Source of the DNA: Thermodesulfobacteriota bacterium
GTDB lineage: Bacteria > Desulfobacterota > Desulfuromonadia > Desulfuromonadales > Geopsychrobacteraceae
DNA: 37,374 nt
Direction of reading: 5' to 3'
Assembly: GCA_028282145.1 (NCBI GenBank)
Contig: JANQIN010000111.1
Location: 1 to 37,374, forward strand
The position numbers were made by a program, and so were the translations under genes. The notes under the pieces were generated by a model. The model ran no database searches and had not been told where the DNA came from. It worked only from the letters and a program-made list of their open reading frames with translations. Shown here piece after piece: positions 15,576 to 24,674 of this stretch (its first letter is position 1; each line of letters begins with the position of its first letter).

Positions 15576-16190
15576 ATGGATCAGCGATTACAAAAAGTAC
15601 TGATGCTGCCTATCTATGTTCGGCTTCTTCTTCTGGCGACGATCCTGGGGGTTATTGGGACTGGGTTCTATTTTGGCGCATACCAGCCTCAGCTTTCAAA
15701 ATATCAGAAGCTTGAGAAAAACAATGCAAAACTTAAGAAAAGCCTGAATGAAAAGAGGCGGTATGCGAATAACCTCCCAAAATACAAGGCCGAGTACGAC
15801 CAGCTGAAGATTCAGTTGGATCAAAGCATCAAGGAATTGCCTAAGAAGAAAGAAATTCCAACGTTACTGACCAGTATCGCCGGACTTGCAAAAAAGCAGG
15901 GTCTTGAGGTTCTGATGTTCAAGCCCAAGAAGGAAGTGGCCAAAGGTTTTTACGCCGAGGTGCCCGTGGAATTAAAACTTCAAGGCGCTTTCCATCAGGT
16001 CGGCATGTTTTTCGATGCTGTCGGTAGACTGGACCGTATCGTCAACGTTGGTGATCTCGACATGAAGAGAGCCGGGAAAGGTGGGGCGGGTAAGTTGTCT
16101 GTGACCTGCCGGGCCGTAACGTTCCGATTTGTTGAAAAACCTCCCCCCCCTAAGAAGGGGAAAAAGAAGCGTAAAAAGAGAAGGAGGTAA
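15576..16190 (+). CDS. pilO: Type IV pilus inner-membrane protein PilO
   Basis: The 204-residue protein has one membrane helix (about residues 15-35), a coiled coil built on KYQKLEKNNAKLKKSLNEK, the periplasmic ELPKKKEIPTLLTSIAGLAKKQGLE segment typical of PilO and a ferredoxin-like domain. It dimerises with PilN and contacts PilP. It ends in a very basic tail PPPPKKGKKKRKKRRR, not a usual PilO feature, encoded across a run of eight C bases (16143-16150). GGGGGC lies upstream of the ATG. Confidence 0.93.
   Translation: MDQRLQKVLMLPIYVRLLLLATILGVIGTGFYFGAYQPQLSKYQKLEKNNAKLKKSLNEKRRYANNLPKYKAEYDQLKIQLDQSIKELPKKKEIPTLLTSIAGLAKKQGLEVLMFKPKKEVAKGFYAEVPVELKLQGAFHQVGMFFDAVGRLDRIVNVGDLDMKRAGKGGAGKLSVTCRAVTFRFVEKPPPPKKGKKKRKKRRR
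16143..16150 (+). repeat. Poly-C(8) tract near the 3' end of pilO
   Basis: Eight C bases encode prolines just before the basic tail. Slippage would replace only the final dozen residues, leaving the folded domain intact. Confidence 0.8.
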
Positions 16191-16202
16191 GAGGCGGTGT
16201 TG

Positions 16203-16670
16203 ATGAAAAGACTCCTCATAACTCTGGTAGCTGTCGGCGTCGCGTTCTCAGTTCCTGTCGGATATTCTGTTGCGGAAGAGGCCGAGGTTAAAACCGAGAC
16301 GACTAAGAAAAAAGCCGACTTCAAATACAGCGGACAAGGGCGACGTGACCCGTTCAAACCCTTACTGAAGCAGAGGCGCCCTGTAGGGCCGGCTAGAACC
16401 ACTCCTCTTGAACCTTTGGAGAGATTTACGCTTGGCCAGTTGAAGGTAAAAGCGGTTTTGCTCGGATTCAAAGTCCCAAGAGCTATGGTCCAGGCGCCGG
16501 ACGGCAAGTCCTATATCGTCGTTCCCGGCAGCAAGATTGGGAAAAACAGAGGGATCGTCCAGGGAATCAATCCTGAAGCTGTCGTTGTCAAAGAAACATA
16601 TTATGATTTTTCAGGTGATATACGTACTAGTGTGAAGCAGATCAAGCTTCCGAAACGGAAGGGAATTTAA
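16203..16670 (+). CDS. pilP: Type IV pilus assembly protein PilP
   Basis: The roughly 155-residue product has a signal-like N-terminus (KRLLITLVAVGVAFSVPVGYSVAEE), a flexible linker with the conserved YSGQGRRDPFKPLL motif, and the small beta-domain including LERFTLGQLKVKAVL, VQAPDGKSYIVVPGSKIGKN and ETYYDFSGDIRT. PilP links the PilNO platform to the PilQ secretin. No lipobox cysteine is visible, although PilP is a lipoprotein in many bacteria. The start is ambiguous: GTG at 16197 has the better spaced AAGGAGGT, ATG at 16203 adds nothing to the signal peptide; the difference is two residues. Confidence 0.9.
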   Translation: MKRLLITLVAVGVAFSVPVGYSVAEEAEVKTETTKKKADFKYSGQGRRDPFKPLLKQRRPVGPARTTPLEPLERFTLGQLKVKAVLLGFKVPRAMVQAPDGKSYIVVPGSKIGKNRGIVQGINPEAVVVKETYYDFSGDIRTSVKQIKLPKRKGI

Positions 16671-16675
16671 GGGCC

Positions 16676-18871
16676 ATGACTGGAGCAATGAAAAAGTTCA
16701 AGGGCGCGATGGTTACCGTTTTGGTTGTCTCTCTGTTGGCAACTGTAGGGGCAGTTCCGTTGTTGGCCGACAATCATTCGGGTGAGAAAGCTGAGGCCAA
16801 AACGGAAAGTCTGGTCCTTTCGCCTGGAGGCACTTTTGAGAAATTCCGTTATTTCTCGTTGACAACACCTCCACGACTTGTTGTCGACATTTACGGTTCC
16901 GGGTTTGATATCGTCAAGGGGGCCCAGCCCCTTTCAAGCGGTTTCAAGCAGTTCCGTGTGGGAGAATACAAAGACAAGATCCGATACGTGTTTGATGCGG
17001 ATGGTGAGGCCTTGCCTGCCTATACGGTTCAACGCGTTGCCGACGATATCCAGGTGACTTGGTCTGCAGATCAGACTTTGAAGCCGATGGTTTCCCAAAA
17101 GGCCGGGTCTCAACCGGTTGTCACAGGGGACAACAGTGTCCTGGCTCTGGATTTCGGAGTAAAGGGTAATGATTCGGTGTTTAAAATCGGCTTGCAGAAG
17201 GCCGGTACTCTCATTCCGGCTGAGGTGAATGGGCGCACCATTATCTTTGGTGTCAAAAACGCTTACCTTAAACCTTCGTTGCGTCGCTATATTGACCCCT
17301 CGGCCTTTCCAAGCATCGTCAGTAAAATAACTCCCTACGTGACCGGTAAAGATGCTCGGTTTGCTGTAGAGCTTCGGGAGACCTCCGATTTTGATCTGAG
17401 GATGGCTGGAAACGAACTGATTTTCAATGTCCCCAACGGGAAATGGGCTTTCCAGAAACCCGCCGATAAAACGGTTGCCGCCCCATCACTCACCTCCGGC
17501 ACTGTTGTGGAAACCATCGATGGCGATCAGCCGCCGGTTCTTCAGGAAAGTGCCTCTGCCGTTGATACCGGGGAAGTCTCCGGCCAGGTGACAGCTCCTG
17601 TGTCAACAGCGATGCCGCTGACGGAACCTCTCGGCGCGCTTGGCAAGAAACAGAAGCAGTACACCGGCGAAAAGATTTCCCTCGTCTTTGATAGTGCCAA
17701 AGTGCGGAATGTCCTGCAGCTCATTGCTGAAGTCAGCAACATGAATATTATTGCCAGCAAAGATGTCAAGGGAACAGTTACTCTTCGGCTGATCGATGTT
17801 CCCTGGGATCAGGCACTGGATGTTATCTTGGATGTCACTGAACTCGGGATGCTGCAGGATGGCAATGTGATCCGGATTCTCCCGTCTAAAAAGATCCGTT
17901 CCCTTCGGGAGGCTGAGCTGACCAGTTTAAAAGCGCAGGAAAAGCTCGAGCCTCTTTCCACAGAAGTGTTCAAGATCAGTTACACTGATTTGAAGAATAT
18001 CAAAAAGGCAGTTGGTGATGTTCTCAGCGATCGTGGGAAGATCACCGAAGATGCTCGAAATAAGCAGCTTATCGTTAGCGATGTCCCGGCACGTTTAGCT
18101 GAGGCACGGAAGTTAATTGATATTATTGATACTCCAGAAAAACAGGTTCTAATCAGCGCACGTATTGTTGAAGTCGATGCAAACTTTAGCCGAGAACTGG
18201 GTATTAACTGGTCGCTGAACTGGGTACATGGCGGTAGTGATACCCAGGAGATTGATATCGGTGGTGGTGGTGACTTCTCTGTGCCGACCCAGGAACTTGT
18301 GGACGACGGAATTATTGAGAATATTTCCGGTTTCAGTACCTTACTCGGGGTTGGACACACAACAGCGAGTCAATCGATTATTGTTGCAATGCAGATTTCT
18401 GCACTGGAAGAGCAGGGGAAGGCCAAGACAATCGCTGCTCCAAAAGTTGTGACTCTGAACGGGGAGGAAGCGAAAATTTCCCAGGGGACCTCGATCCCGT
18501 ACTCCACCATCAGCGACAGCGGTACAAAAGTTCAATTCATTGACGCTACTCTTGAACTGAAAGTAACCCCGGTAATTAATCCGGATGGTTCTGTCATCTT
18601 GGACATCAAAGCTTCCAATAATTCCCCTTCGGCTTTGGCCAATGCAAGTGTTCCCGGCATTGATAAAAAGGAAACTGAGACCAAAGTGTTGGTTCAAGAC
18701 GGAGAAACAACGGTAGTTGGGGGGATCTTCACTGAGGATACCTCAGAAGGGGAGAATGGTGTACCTATCCTGAAAGATGTTCCTGTTCTTGGACACCTCT
18801 TTAAGGCCTCCAGCAAGTCAACAACACAAACGGAACTTTTGGTTTTCATTACTCCAAGAATCTTGAACTAA
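16676..18871 (+). CDS. pilQ: Type IV pilus secretin PilQ
   Basis: The 731-residue outer-membrane secretin has a signal peptide, two AMIN-type beta domains (about residues 45-270), a low-complexity linker, an STN domain (KISLVFDSAKVRNVLQLIAEV and the VTLRLIDVPWDQALDVIL segment), an N1/NolW domain (RNKQLIVSDVPARLAEARKL) and the secretin core with VLISARIVEVDANF, the VPGIDKKETETKVLVQDGET segment and the closing VPVLGHLFK...TELLVFITPRIL. It forms the gated channel for the pilus. ATG 16676 or 16688 could start it; neither has well-placed ribosome-site spacing. A terminator follows within 20 bases, ending the pil operon. Confidence 0.95.
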   Translation: MTGAMKKFKGAMVTVLVVSLLATVGAVPLLADNHSGEKAEAKTESLVLSPGGTFEKFRYFSLTTPPRLVVDIYGSGFDIVKGAQPLSSGFKQFRVGEYKDKIRYVFDADGEALPAYTVQRVADDIQVTWSADQTLKPMVSQKAGSQPVVTGDNSVLALDFGVKGNDSVFKIGLQKAGTLIPAEVNGRTIIFGVKNAYLKPSLRRYIDPSAFPSIVSKITPYVTGKDARFAVELRETSDFDLRMAGNELIFNVPNGKWAFQKPADKTVAAPSLTSGTVVETIDGDQPPVLQESASAVDTGEVSGQVTAPVSTAMPLTEPLGALGKKQKQYTGEKISLVFDSAKVRNVLQLIAEVSNMNIIASKDVKGTVTLRLIDVPWDQALDVILDVTELGMLQDGNVIRILPSKKIRSLREAELTSLKAQEKLEPLSTEVFKISYTDLKNIKKAVGDVLSDRGKITEDARNKQLIVSDVPARLAEARKLIDIIDTPEKQVLISARIVEVDANFSRELGINWSLNWVHGGSDTQEIDIGGGGDFSVPTQELVDDGIIENISGFSTLLGVGHTTASQSIIVAMQISALEEQGKAKTIAAPKVVTLNGEEAKISQGTSIPYSTISDSGTKVQFIDATLELKVTPVINPDGSVILDIKASNNSPSALANASVPGIDKKETETKVLVQDGETTVVGGIFTEDTSEGENGVPILKDVPVLGHLFKASSKSTTQTELLVFITPRILN

Positions 18872-18890
18872 GTTTTCTTGCAGGGAAATG

Positions 18891-18918
18891 AAAAGGACAG
18901 GTTTTGACCTGTCCTTTT
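18891..18918 (+). terminator. Hairpin terminator after pilQ
   Basis: AAAAGGACAGG (18891-18901) and CCTGTCCTTTT (18908-18918) form an 11-bp perfect stem with a six-base loop and a T-rich 3' side. It lies 20 bases after pilQ and only 12 bases before aroK. Confidence 0.8.
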
Positions 18919-18930
18919 CTGTATAAAACG

Positions 18931-19443
18931 ATGGAAAAAAAGTCTATTTCGCTCCTCGGATTTATGGGAGCCGGTAAGACAACAGTTGGTTCCTTGTTGG
19001 CGCGCGAATTCGGAATTCCTTTTGTGGATCTGGACCAGATGATTTCTTCTTGTGCCGGTAAACCCATACCGGATATCTTTCGGGAGGATGGCGAAGAGTA
19101 TTTTCGGGAACTCGAGTCCCGACTCTTGGGTGCTGAGCTCAACAAGGGGGCTGTTGTCCTTTCCACCGGCGGGGGCGTTGTTGAGTGGGAAAGAAATCGG
19201 GCTCTCATTTCTGAAAAGAGTATCGGAATCTATCTGGAGGCCCAGTGGGAAACGCTTGTTTCTCGTGTAGGTACGGGAGAAGGGCGCCCTTTGGCCAAGG
19301 ACCCGGACGAGATGAAGCAAAGGTTCGACGCAAGACAGAAACTTTATAAACAGGCGGAAATGACTGTTCAGACCGATGGTTTAACGCCGGATCAGGTTGT
19401 CAAAACTATCCTGTGTTTGTTGGAGACGATAGAAGGTGAGTGA
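18931..19443 (+). CDS. aroK: Shikimate kinase
   Basis: The 170-residue P-loop kinase phosphorylates shikimate at O-3 in the pathway to chorismate. Walker A is GFMGAGKTTVG (residues 9-19); DLDQMI supplies the shikimate-binding D-x-D, then FRELESRLL, the STGGGVV substrate loop and the lid with GEGRPLA. The ATG at 18931 gives the standard family N-terminus. There is no Shine-Dalgarno sequence in the 12 bases between the terminator stem and the ATG, which is unusual. It overlaps aroB by eight bases and starts the aro operon. Confidence 0.94.
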   Translation: MEKKSISLLGFMGAGKTTVGSLLAREFGIPFVDLDQMISSCAGKPIPDIFREDGEEYFRELESRLLGAELNKGAVVLSTGGGVVEWERNRALISEKSIGIYLEAQWETLVSRVGTGEGRPLAKDPDEMKQRFDARQKLYKQAEMTVQTDGLTPDQVVKTILCLLETIEGE

Positions 19444-20518
19444 AGTTCGAATTGAAGTAGGTTTAGGGGACCGTAGTTACCCCATCTGGATCGGTCCAGG
19501 ATTGCTTCCACGGATTGGCGAGGCCCTTTCAGAGGTCTCCTTCCCCAAGAAGCTGGCGATTGTTACCAATGAGATCGTGGAGCCTCTTTATGGCAATACC
19601 CTTCGCTCTGCCCTGGAAAATGCAGGATACGAAGCGCACACGATTGTTCTTCCGGACGGGGAAGGCACGAAAACCCTGCAGGTCCTTGAGACGATCTTTG
19701 ATGGATTAATTGAGTCCGGTATCGATCGTGGCTGTGGTCTGTTAGCCCTTGGCGGTGGGGTGATCGGTGATATTGCCGGATTTGCGGCAGCCTCCTATAT
19801 GCGGGGAATCCCCTTTGTTCAAGTGCCGACAACGCTTCTTGCCCAAGTGGACAGTTCCGTCGGAGGGAAAACCGCCGTTAACCATCCTCTGGGAAAAAAC
19901 CTGATCGGTGCCTTCTATCAGCCGAAATATGTCTTGATTGATGTCGATACGCTGAAGACCCTGGAAAAACGTGATCTCGCAGCCGGAATGGCGGAGGTCG
20001 TCAAGTATGGGGTGATTCGCGATGAGTCGTTCTTCCGTTACCTGGGGGAAAATCGGAAAAAGGTGCAGGATCTTGTGCCTGAAACATTAGTGGAAATTAT
20101 AAAGAAATCTTGTCAAATCAAGGCAGATATTGTAGAAAATGACGAGAAAGAGAAGGGTTTACGGGCCCTTCTGAATTTCGGACATACGTATGGCCATGCG
20201 GTTGAAACGTTGGCTGGGTATGGGGAGTACAGGCACGGAGAAGCGGTCGCTATCGGAATGGTTGTCGCCGCCCAGGTATCCCGTGCCTTTGATCTTTGCT
20301 CGGACGAGGATGTTGTTGCCATACGGACGCTGTTGGCAGATTACGATCTGCCGATCAGTCCACCCGAATTTCCTCTTGATGCCGTTATTGGTGCCATGAA
20401 GCGGGACAAAAAGGTGAAAGCCGGGCTGTTTACCATGGTGCTGAATCATGGCATCGGCAGGGCCGACATCCACCCGGTGACCGATCTGGAACAACTGTTT
20501 GAACCTTTTTGTGGCTGA
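19436..20518 (+). CDS. aroB: 3-dehydroquinate synthase
   Basis: The 360-residue protein converts DAHP to 3-dehydroquinate with NAD and a divalent metal. Recognisable are ALGGGVIGDIAGFAAASYMRG, the VPTTLLAQVDSSVGGKTAVNH segment, GMAEVVKYGVI, and the metal-binding LNFGHTYGHAVE and HGEAVAIGM. The start is GTG at 19436, inside the 3' end of aroK, with AGAAG upstream. Length is normal. Gene order aroK-aroB is common. Confidence 0.95.
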   Translation: MSEVRIEVGLGDRSYPIWIGPGLLPRIGEALSEVSFPKKLAIVTNEIVEPLYGNTLRSALENAGYEAHTIVLPDGEGTKTLQVLETIFDGLIESGIDRGCGLLALGGGVIGDIAGFAAASYMRGIPFVQVPTTLLAQVDSSVGGKTAVNHPLGKNLIGAFYQPKYVLIDVDTLKTLEKRDLAAGMAEVVKYGVIRDESFFRYLGENRKKVQDLVPETLVEIIKKSCQIKADIVENDEKEKGLRALLNFGHTYGHAVETLAGYGEYRHGEAVAIGMVVAAQVSRAFDLCSDEDVVAIRTLLADYDLPISPPEFPLDAVIGAMKRDKKVKAGLFTMVLNHGIGRADIHPVTDLEQLFEPFCG

Positions 20519-20548
20519 TTATCTCCGCATTTGACCAAGGAACCTGCC

Positions 20549-20851
20549 ATGACCGATTTGGGAAAGGCCCCCATCCAGACCGCAACTCTTGCTGAGATTT
20601 ACCTGAAACAGGGCTTTTTGGAGAAGGCCAGAACGGTCTATGTCGGGATATTGGAAGACGATCCGACCAATGCCGAGGTCAAACAGAAAATTCAGTCTAT
20701 TGATGAGATGCTGGTCGTCGAACAGGGAGGGGAAACCTTGTCCGCTGATCCTCAGGATGAAGAACCAGCCGTGCCGGTTTCAGGCGGCTCCGTGCTGGAT
20801 CAATTGAATCGCTGGTTGGATGCCATCGAGAAGAGGAGAGCCCATGTTTAA
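20549..20851 (+). CDS. Small TPR-like protein in the aro operon
   Basis: A 100-residue protein with one clear tetratricopeptide-type helical hairpin: TLAEIYLKQGFLEKARTVYVGILEDDPTNAEVKQKI, followed by an acidic linker and a C-terminal amphipathic helix LDQLNRWLDAIEKRR. No catalytic motif is visible, so it is probably an adaptor. It starts at ATG 20549 with AAGGA upstream; a TTG at 20531 is possible. Its last eight bases overlap the roadblock gene, which suggests the two proteins are partners. Confidence 0.7.
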   Translation: MTDLGKAPIQTATLAEIYLKQGFLEKARTVYVGILEDDPTNAEVKQKIQSIDEMLVVEQGGETLSADPQDEEPAVPVSGGSVLDQLNRWLDAIEKRRAHV

Positions 20852-21203
20852 AGCTATTCTGCAGGGGATTCTGGATGAGAGCAATGGCATGGGGGTGGTG
20901 CTGATGGGTTACGACGGCATTGCTGTGGAACAGGAAATGGCACAAGGGGAAAGTGTCGACCCCCACCTGGTAGCCGTAGAGTATGCCAACGTGCTGAAAG
21001 AGGTTCAGAAAGCCGCTGAGGTGTTGCAGACCGGAGGGCTGGAAGAGGTTTCAATAAATACCGGGCGCTTTCGGGTGATTCTCCGAATGCTGACGGACGA
21101 GTACTTTGTCGCACTCACCCTTCGTCGTGATGGCAACTTTGGCAAAGCCCGCTATCTGTTGATGCGTGACGCGGAGAAACTGAAGAAGGAACTGATGGGA
21201 TAG
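20844..21203 (+). CDS. Roadblock/LC7-domain protein
   Basis: The 119-residue protein resembles roadblock/LC7 domains: an N-terminal helix [25 protein letters not shown], a central helix [16 protein letters not shown], and strands [16 protein letters not shown] and [20 protein letters not shown], followed by an amphipathic C-terminal helix. These domains dimerise and often bind or regulate small Ras-like GTPases such as MglA, which polarises type IV pili in some deltaproteobacteria. No MglA-like GTPase is in the window. ATG 20844 has an AGAGGAGAG site. It sits between the TPR gene and aroQ, one base before the latter's start region. Confidence 0.75.
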   Translation: MFKAILQGILDESNGMGVVLMGYDGIAVEQEMAQGESVDPHLVAVEYANVLKEVQKAAEVLQTGGLEEVSINTGRFRVILRMLTDEYFVALTLRRDGNFGKARYLLMRDAEKLKKELMG

Positions 21204-21204
21204 T

Positions 21205-21648
21205 ATGAAAATTCTTCTTCTGAACGGTCCAAATCTGAACCTTCTTGGCCAAAGAGAACCGGGCGTTTATGGCCGGGAAACCCTTGCAGATATTGAGAAG
21301 AACCTTACCAAGGTTGCTGCTCGGTCGGGATGTGAACTGGAGTGTTTCCAATCCAATCATGAGGGGGCTCTGGTCGATCGTATCCATCAGGCCTTTTCTG
21401 GTGGGGTGAACGGAATCCTGATCAATCCCGGGGCCTTTACACACAGCAGCATTGCCCTTCGTGATGCTGTTGCCGGTGTTGCGCTACCGACGGTTGAAAT
21501 CCATCTCTCCAATGTCCATGCCCGTGAAGAGTTTCGGCAACACTCCTACATCGCTCCCGTGGCTATCGGGCAGATTCTCGGGTTTGGGCCGCTGGGCTAC
21601 GAACTGGGTCTTAAAGCTCTGGTTCATCATCTGGGAGGTGCAGGGTAA
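21205..21648 (+). CDS. aroQ: Type II 3-dehydroquinate dehydratase
   Basis: The 147-residue protein dehydrates 3-dehydroquinate to 3-dehydroshikimate. Family landmarks are [21 protein letters not shown] with the catalytic tyrosine, [30 protein letters not shown], and [14 protein letters not shown] with the catalytic histidine. It starts one base after the roadblock stop, preceded by GGAACTGATGGGATAG. Together with aroB and aroK it supplies consecutive steps of the shikimate pathway; aroE, aroA and aroC are elsewhere. Confidence 0.95.
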   Translation: MKILLLNGPNLNLLGQREPGVYGRETLADIEKNLTKVAARSGCELECFQSNHEGALVDRIHQAFSGGVNGILINPGAFTHSSIALRDAVAGVALPTVEIHLSNVHAREEFRQHSYIAPVAIGQILGFGPLGYELGLKALVHHLGGAG

Positions 21649-21651
21649 TCC

Positions 21652-22731
21652 ATGACCATTGGTCGTCAGGCAGGGCTGAATCAACTGTTGGACCAGTTTG
21701 AACTCGACGCCCTTCTTATCCTTTCCCGGCCGAACCTTCGTTACCTGTGTCACTTCAGCGGTACCGACGGGGCCCTTGTTCTCACCCGAAACGGCAGCAC
21801 CTTCCTGACCGACAGCCGTTATACATCACAAGCCCGAAGTGAAGTTGTTGCGGACAGGATCACCGAATATTCCACCAAGGTGGAAGATCTGGTAACGGCC
21901 ATCGTTAACATGGAAAGTTACCGGATAGGGTTTGAACTGGAAGACCTGACGGTAGGACAGCTAAAGAGGTTTGAAAAGGCCTCCGAGGGCAAGCTGGAAT
22001 GGGTGGGAATTGGCGATGAATTGACGCGTCTTCGCATCCTGAAAACACCGGGAGAGATCGAAGGGCTTGAAAAAGTGGCCCAATTGCACAGAAAGGCCTT
22101 TGCTCAAATCGAGCCGATGCTGGTTCCCGGGGCTGTGGAAGCCGAGATTGCACTGGAACTTGAATTGGCTTTGCGGAACCAGGGAGCTGAAGGAAAGGCC
22201 TTTGATTATATCGTGGCCTCTGGACCACGTGGTGCGATGCCACATGGTGTTGCCTCAACCAAGGCTCTTGTCTCAGGCGAACTGGTGACCATTGATTTCG
22301 GTGCTTGTCTCAACGGTTATCACTCGGATGAGACAGTGACGGTTGCCCTGGGGGATGTCTCCAGTGAGATGAGAGGGGTTTTTGATATTGTTCTGGAGGC
22401 ACATGATCGTGCCATGGGGGCCGTTGCTCCGGGAATTCCTTTAAAAGAACTTGATAAAATTGCCCGGGATTTTATTTCTGAAAAAGGGTATGGTGACAAC
22501 TTTGGACATGGGCTGGGGCATGGAGTTGGACTGGAGATCCATGAACAGCCTTCGGTATCTCAACGGTCTGAGTTGATTGCCGAACAGAATATGGTGTTTA
22601 CGATTGAACCGGGAATCTATGTTGAAGGGTTGGGCGGGGTCAGGATAGAAGACACCGTGGTCGTTACTGAATCCGGGTGCAGACCACTGACCGTTCTCCC
22701 CAAAAAATTCCGAAAAATCCCGGTGGTTTAA
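21652..22731 (+). CDS. M24-family Xaa-Pro aminopeptidase
   Basis: A 359-residue creatinase-fold peptidase with an N-terminal domain (LLDQFELDALLILSRPNLRYL) and a C-terminal pita-bread domain. Metal ligands are visible in VTIDFGACLNGYHSDETVT (two Asp), FGHGLGHGVGLEIHE (His), FTIEPGIYVEG (Glu) and GVRIEDTVVV (Glu). It would remove N-terminal residues before proline. The aroQ-peptidase-accB-accC order is widely conserved, but efp, which in several bacteria lies between this gene and accB, is absent here: only 33 bases separate the two genes. Confidence 0.92.
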   Translation: MTIGRQAGLNQLLDQFELDALLILSRPNLRYLCHFSGTDGALVLTRNGSTFLTDSRYTSQARSEVVADRITEYSTKVEDLVTAIVNMESYRIGFELEDLTVGQLKRFEKASEGKLEWVGIGDELTRLRILKTPGEIEGLEKVAQLHRKAFAQIEPMLVPGAVEAEIALELELALRNQGAEGKAFDYIVASGPRGAMPHGVASTKALVSGELVTIDFGACLNGYHSDETVTVALGDVSSEMRGVFDIVLEAHDRAMGAVAPGIPLKELDKIARDFISEKGYGDNFGHGLGHGVGLEIHEQPSVSQRSELIAEQNMVFTIEPGIYVEGLGGVRIEDTVVVTESGCRPLTVLPKKFRKIPVV

Positions 22732-22764
22732 ACCAAAAGAATGTGAGTCAGGAGGATTAATTCC

Positions 22765-23232
22765 ATGGATATGAAAGATCTGCGGTCGCTGGTAAAGATG
22801 ATTACCGACAGCGATATTACTGAATTTGAGTTGAACCAGGGGGATGAAAAGATCCTGATCCGTCGCGGTCAGGAAAAAGAGATTGTCACCGTAGCCGCCC
22901 CTGTGGCCCCTGCTCCTGTCGCCGCCGCACCCGCTCCCGCCACCGCTGCTCCGGCGCCTCAAGTGGTTTCGGAAGCTCCTCCGGTTGTGGAAGGGGAGAC
23001 CATCAACTCCCCCATGGTCGGTACCGTTTATCGGAAACCTTCGCCCGACGCGGATCCTTTTGTCGAGGTCGGTGCAACCGTGGAAAAAGGCCAGACCCTG
23101 TGCCTTGTGGAAGCGATGAAGCTCTTCAATGAGATCGAAGCTGATTTCAAATGTCGGATTGTTGAAATCCTCAAAGATGACGGGCAGCCGGTCGAGTTTG
23201 GTGAGCCCCTGTTCCGCATTGAGCGCCTGTAG
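22765..23232 (+). CDS. accB: Acetyl-CoA carboxylase biotin carboxyl carrier protein
   Basis: The 155-residue carrier has an N-terminal helical region ([20 protein letters not shown]), a long alanine-proline linker (about residues 45-75) and the C-terminal biotinyl domain with [13 protein letters not shown], whose lysine is biotinylated. It shuttles carboxybiotin between AccC and the carboxyltransferase for malonyl-CoA synthesis. A strong AGGAGG lies nine bases before the ATG. It is followed by accC after 35 bases. Confidence 0.96.
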   Translation: MDMKDLRSLVKMITDSDITEFELNQGDEKILIRRGQEKEIVTVAAPVAPAPVAAAPAPATAAPAPQVVSEAPPVVEGETINSPMVGTVYRKPSPDADPFVEVGATVEKGQTLCLVEAMKLFNEIEADFKCRIVEILKDDGQPVEFGEPLFRIERL

Positions 23233-23267
23233 GCGATTCCCCGCATTCCCAGGGAGAAGCGACGTAC

Positions 23268-24605
23268 ATGTTTCATAAAATCCTTATAGCCAATCGTGGA
23301 GAGATTGCTCTGCGAATCATTCGGGCCTGCAAAGAGCTCGGGATTAAGACGGTGGCTGTTCACTCGGATGCAGACCACGAGGCGTTGCATGTCAAACTGG
23401 CAGACGAGTCGGTCTGTATCGGTCCTGCTTCCAGTACCGACAGTTATCTGAACATGCGGGCCATTATCGCTGCTGCCGAGGTGACCGACGCTGAAGCGAT
23501 TCATCCCGGTTACGGCTTTTTGTCCGAGAACGCCGAGTTTGCAGAAATCTGCACTAAATGTGGAATCAAGTTCATTGGTCCTTCGCCTGAAGCCATGCGG
23601 CAGATGGGGGACAAGATCAGTGCCCGTCAGACCGTGACCGCAGCCGGTGTTCCGATCCTGCCTGGGACCACTGACAGTGTGGAATCCCCCGATGAGGCGG
23701 TTCGAATCGCCAACGAAATCGGATTCCCTGTCATTATCAAGGCGTCCGCCGGCGGCGGTGGCCGTGGTATGAAGGTGGTTCATTCGCCGGCCTCCCTCCC
23801 CAATGCTTTTGCAATGACTCGCAAGGAAGCCGAAGCGGGCTTTGGCGTTCCGGATGTCTATATTGAAAAGTTTTGTGAGCGGCCTCGACACGTTGAGATT
23901 CAGATTCTGGCAGACGAACAGGGTAACGTGGTTCATCTGGGAGAGCGTGATTGTTCAATCCAGCGACGGCACCAGAAGCTGATTGAAGAGGCTCCCTGTC
24001 CTGTCATTTCGGAAGACGTGCGGAAAAAGATGGGCGAATGTGCTGTTGCGGCCGCCAAAGAAGTGGGCTATACCTCCGCCGGTACCATTGAGTATCTGTT
24101 GGACGAGGACGGTTCCTTCTACTTCATGGAGATGAACACCCGGGTCCAGGTGGAGCACCCTGTCACCGAAATGGTCACCGGTGTCGATATCGTCAAGGAA
24201 CAGATTCGGGTGGCGGCTGGTCTTCCCCTGCAATGCAAGCAGGAAGATATCACCATTCAGGGGCATTCGATCGAATGCCGGATCAACGCCGAGGACCCGG
24301 TGAAGTTTACCCCGTTCCCTGGAAAGATCGACGGGTATCATACCCCCGGCGGTCTCGGCGTCCGGATCGACAGTGCCGTCTATGATCAATACACGGTTCT
24401 GCCGTATTATGATTCCATGATCGCCAAGCTGATCGTCCATGCCGATACCCGTGAAGAGGCGATCCGGCGCATGGCGCGTGCTCTGGACGAGTACATCATC
24501 GACGGCATCAAGACCACCATCCCGTTCCATCAGAAAGTCATGGAGAATCGGGAATTCTGTGAGGGAGAGATCGATACCAACTTTTTGGAACGAGTGACCC
24601 TCTAG
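23268..24605 (+). CDS. accC: Acetyl-CoA carboxylase biotin carboxylase subunit
   Basis: The 445-residue ATP-grasp enzyme carboxylates the biotin on AccB. Visible are [17 protein letters not shown] at the N-terminus, [15 protein letters not shown], the glycine-rich [12 protein letters not shown] loop, [29 protein letters not shown] and [18 protein letters not shown] with the Mg-binding glutamates. Length is standard. A terminator follows within 25 bases, ending the operon. Confidence 0.97.
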   Translation: MFHKILIANRGEIALRIIRACKELGIKTVAVHSDADHEALHVKLADESVCIGPASSTDSYLNMRAIIAAAEVTDAEAIHPGYGFLSENAEFAEICTKCGIKFIGPSPEAMRQMGDKISARQTVTAAGVPILPGTTDSVESPDEAVRIANEIGFPVIIKASAGGGGRGMKVVHSPASLPNAFAMTRKEAEAGFGVPDVYIEKFCERPRHVEIQILADEQGNVVHLGERDCSIQRRHQKLIEEAPCPVISEDVRKKMGECAVAAAKEVGYTSAGTIEYLLDEDGSFYFMEMNTRVQVEHPVTEMVTGVDIVKEQIRVAAGLPLQCKQEDITIQGHSIECRINAEDPVKFTPFPGKIDGYHTPGGLGVRIDSAVYDQYTVLPYYDSMIAKLIVHADTREEAIRRMARALDEYIIDGIKTTIPFHQKVMENREFCEGEIDTNFLERVTL

Positions 24606-24626
24606 TCGTAACATTCTTAACCTGAG

Positions 24627-24668
24627 AGGCGGTCAGAGTACTGTAACTCTGGCCGCTTTTCTTTTTTC
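24627..24668 (+). terminator. Hairpin terminator after accC
   Basis: GCGGTCAGAGT (24629-24639) pairs with ACTCTGGCCGC (24646-24656) through one G-T pair around a six-base loop, followed by TTTTCTTTTTT. It ends only six bases before the mqnA start. Confidence 0.85.
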
Positions 24669-24674
24669 ACTCTC

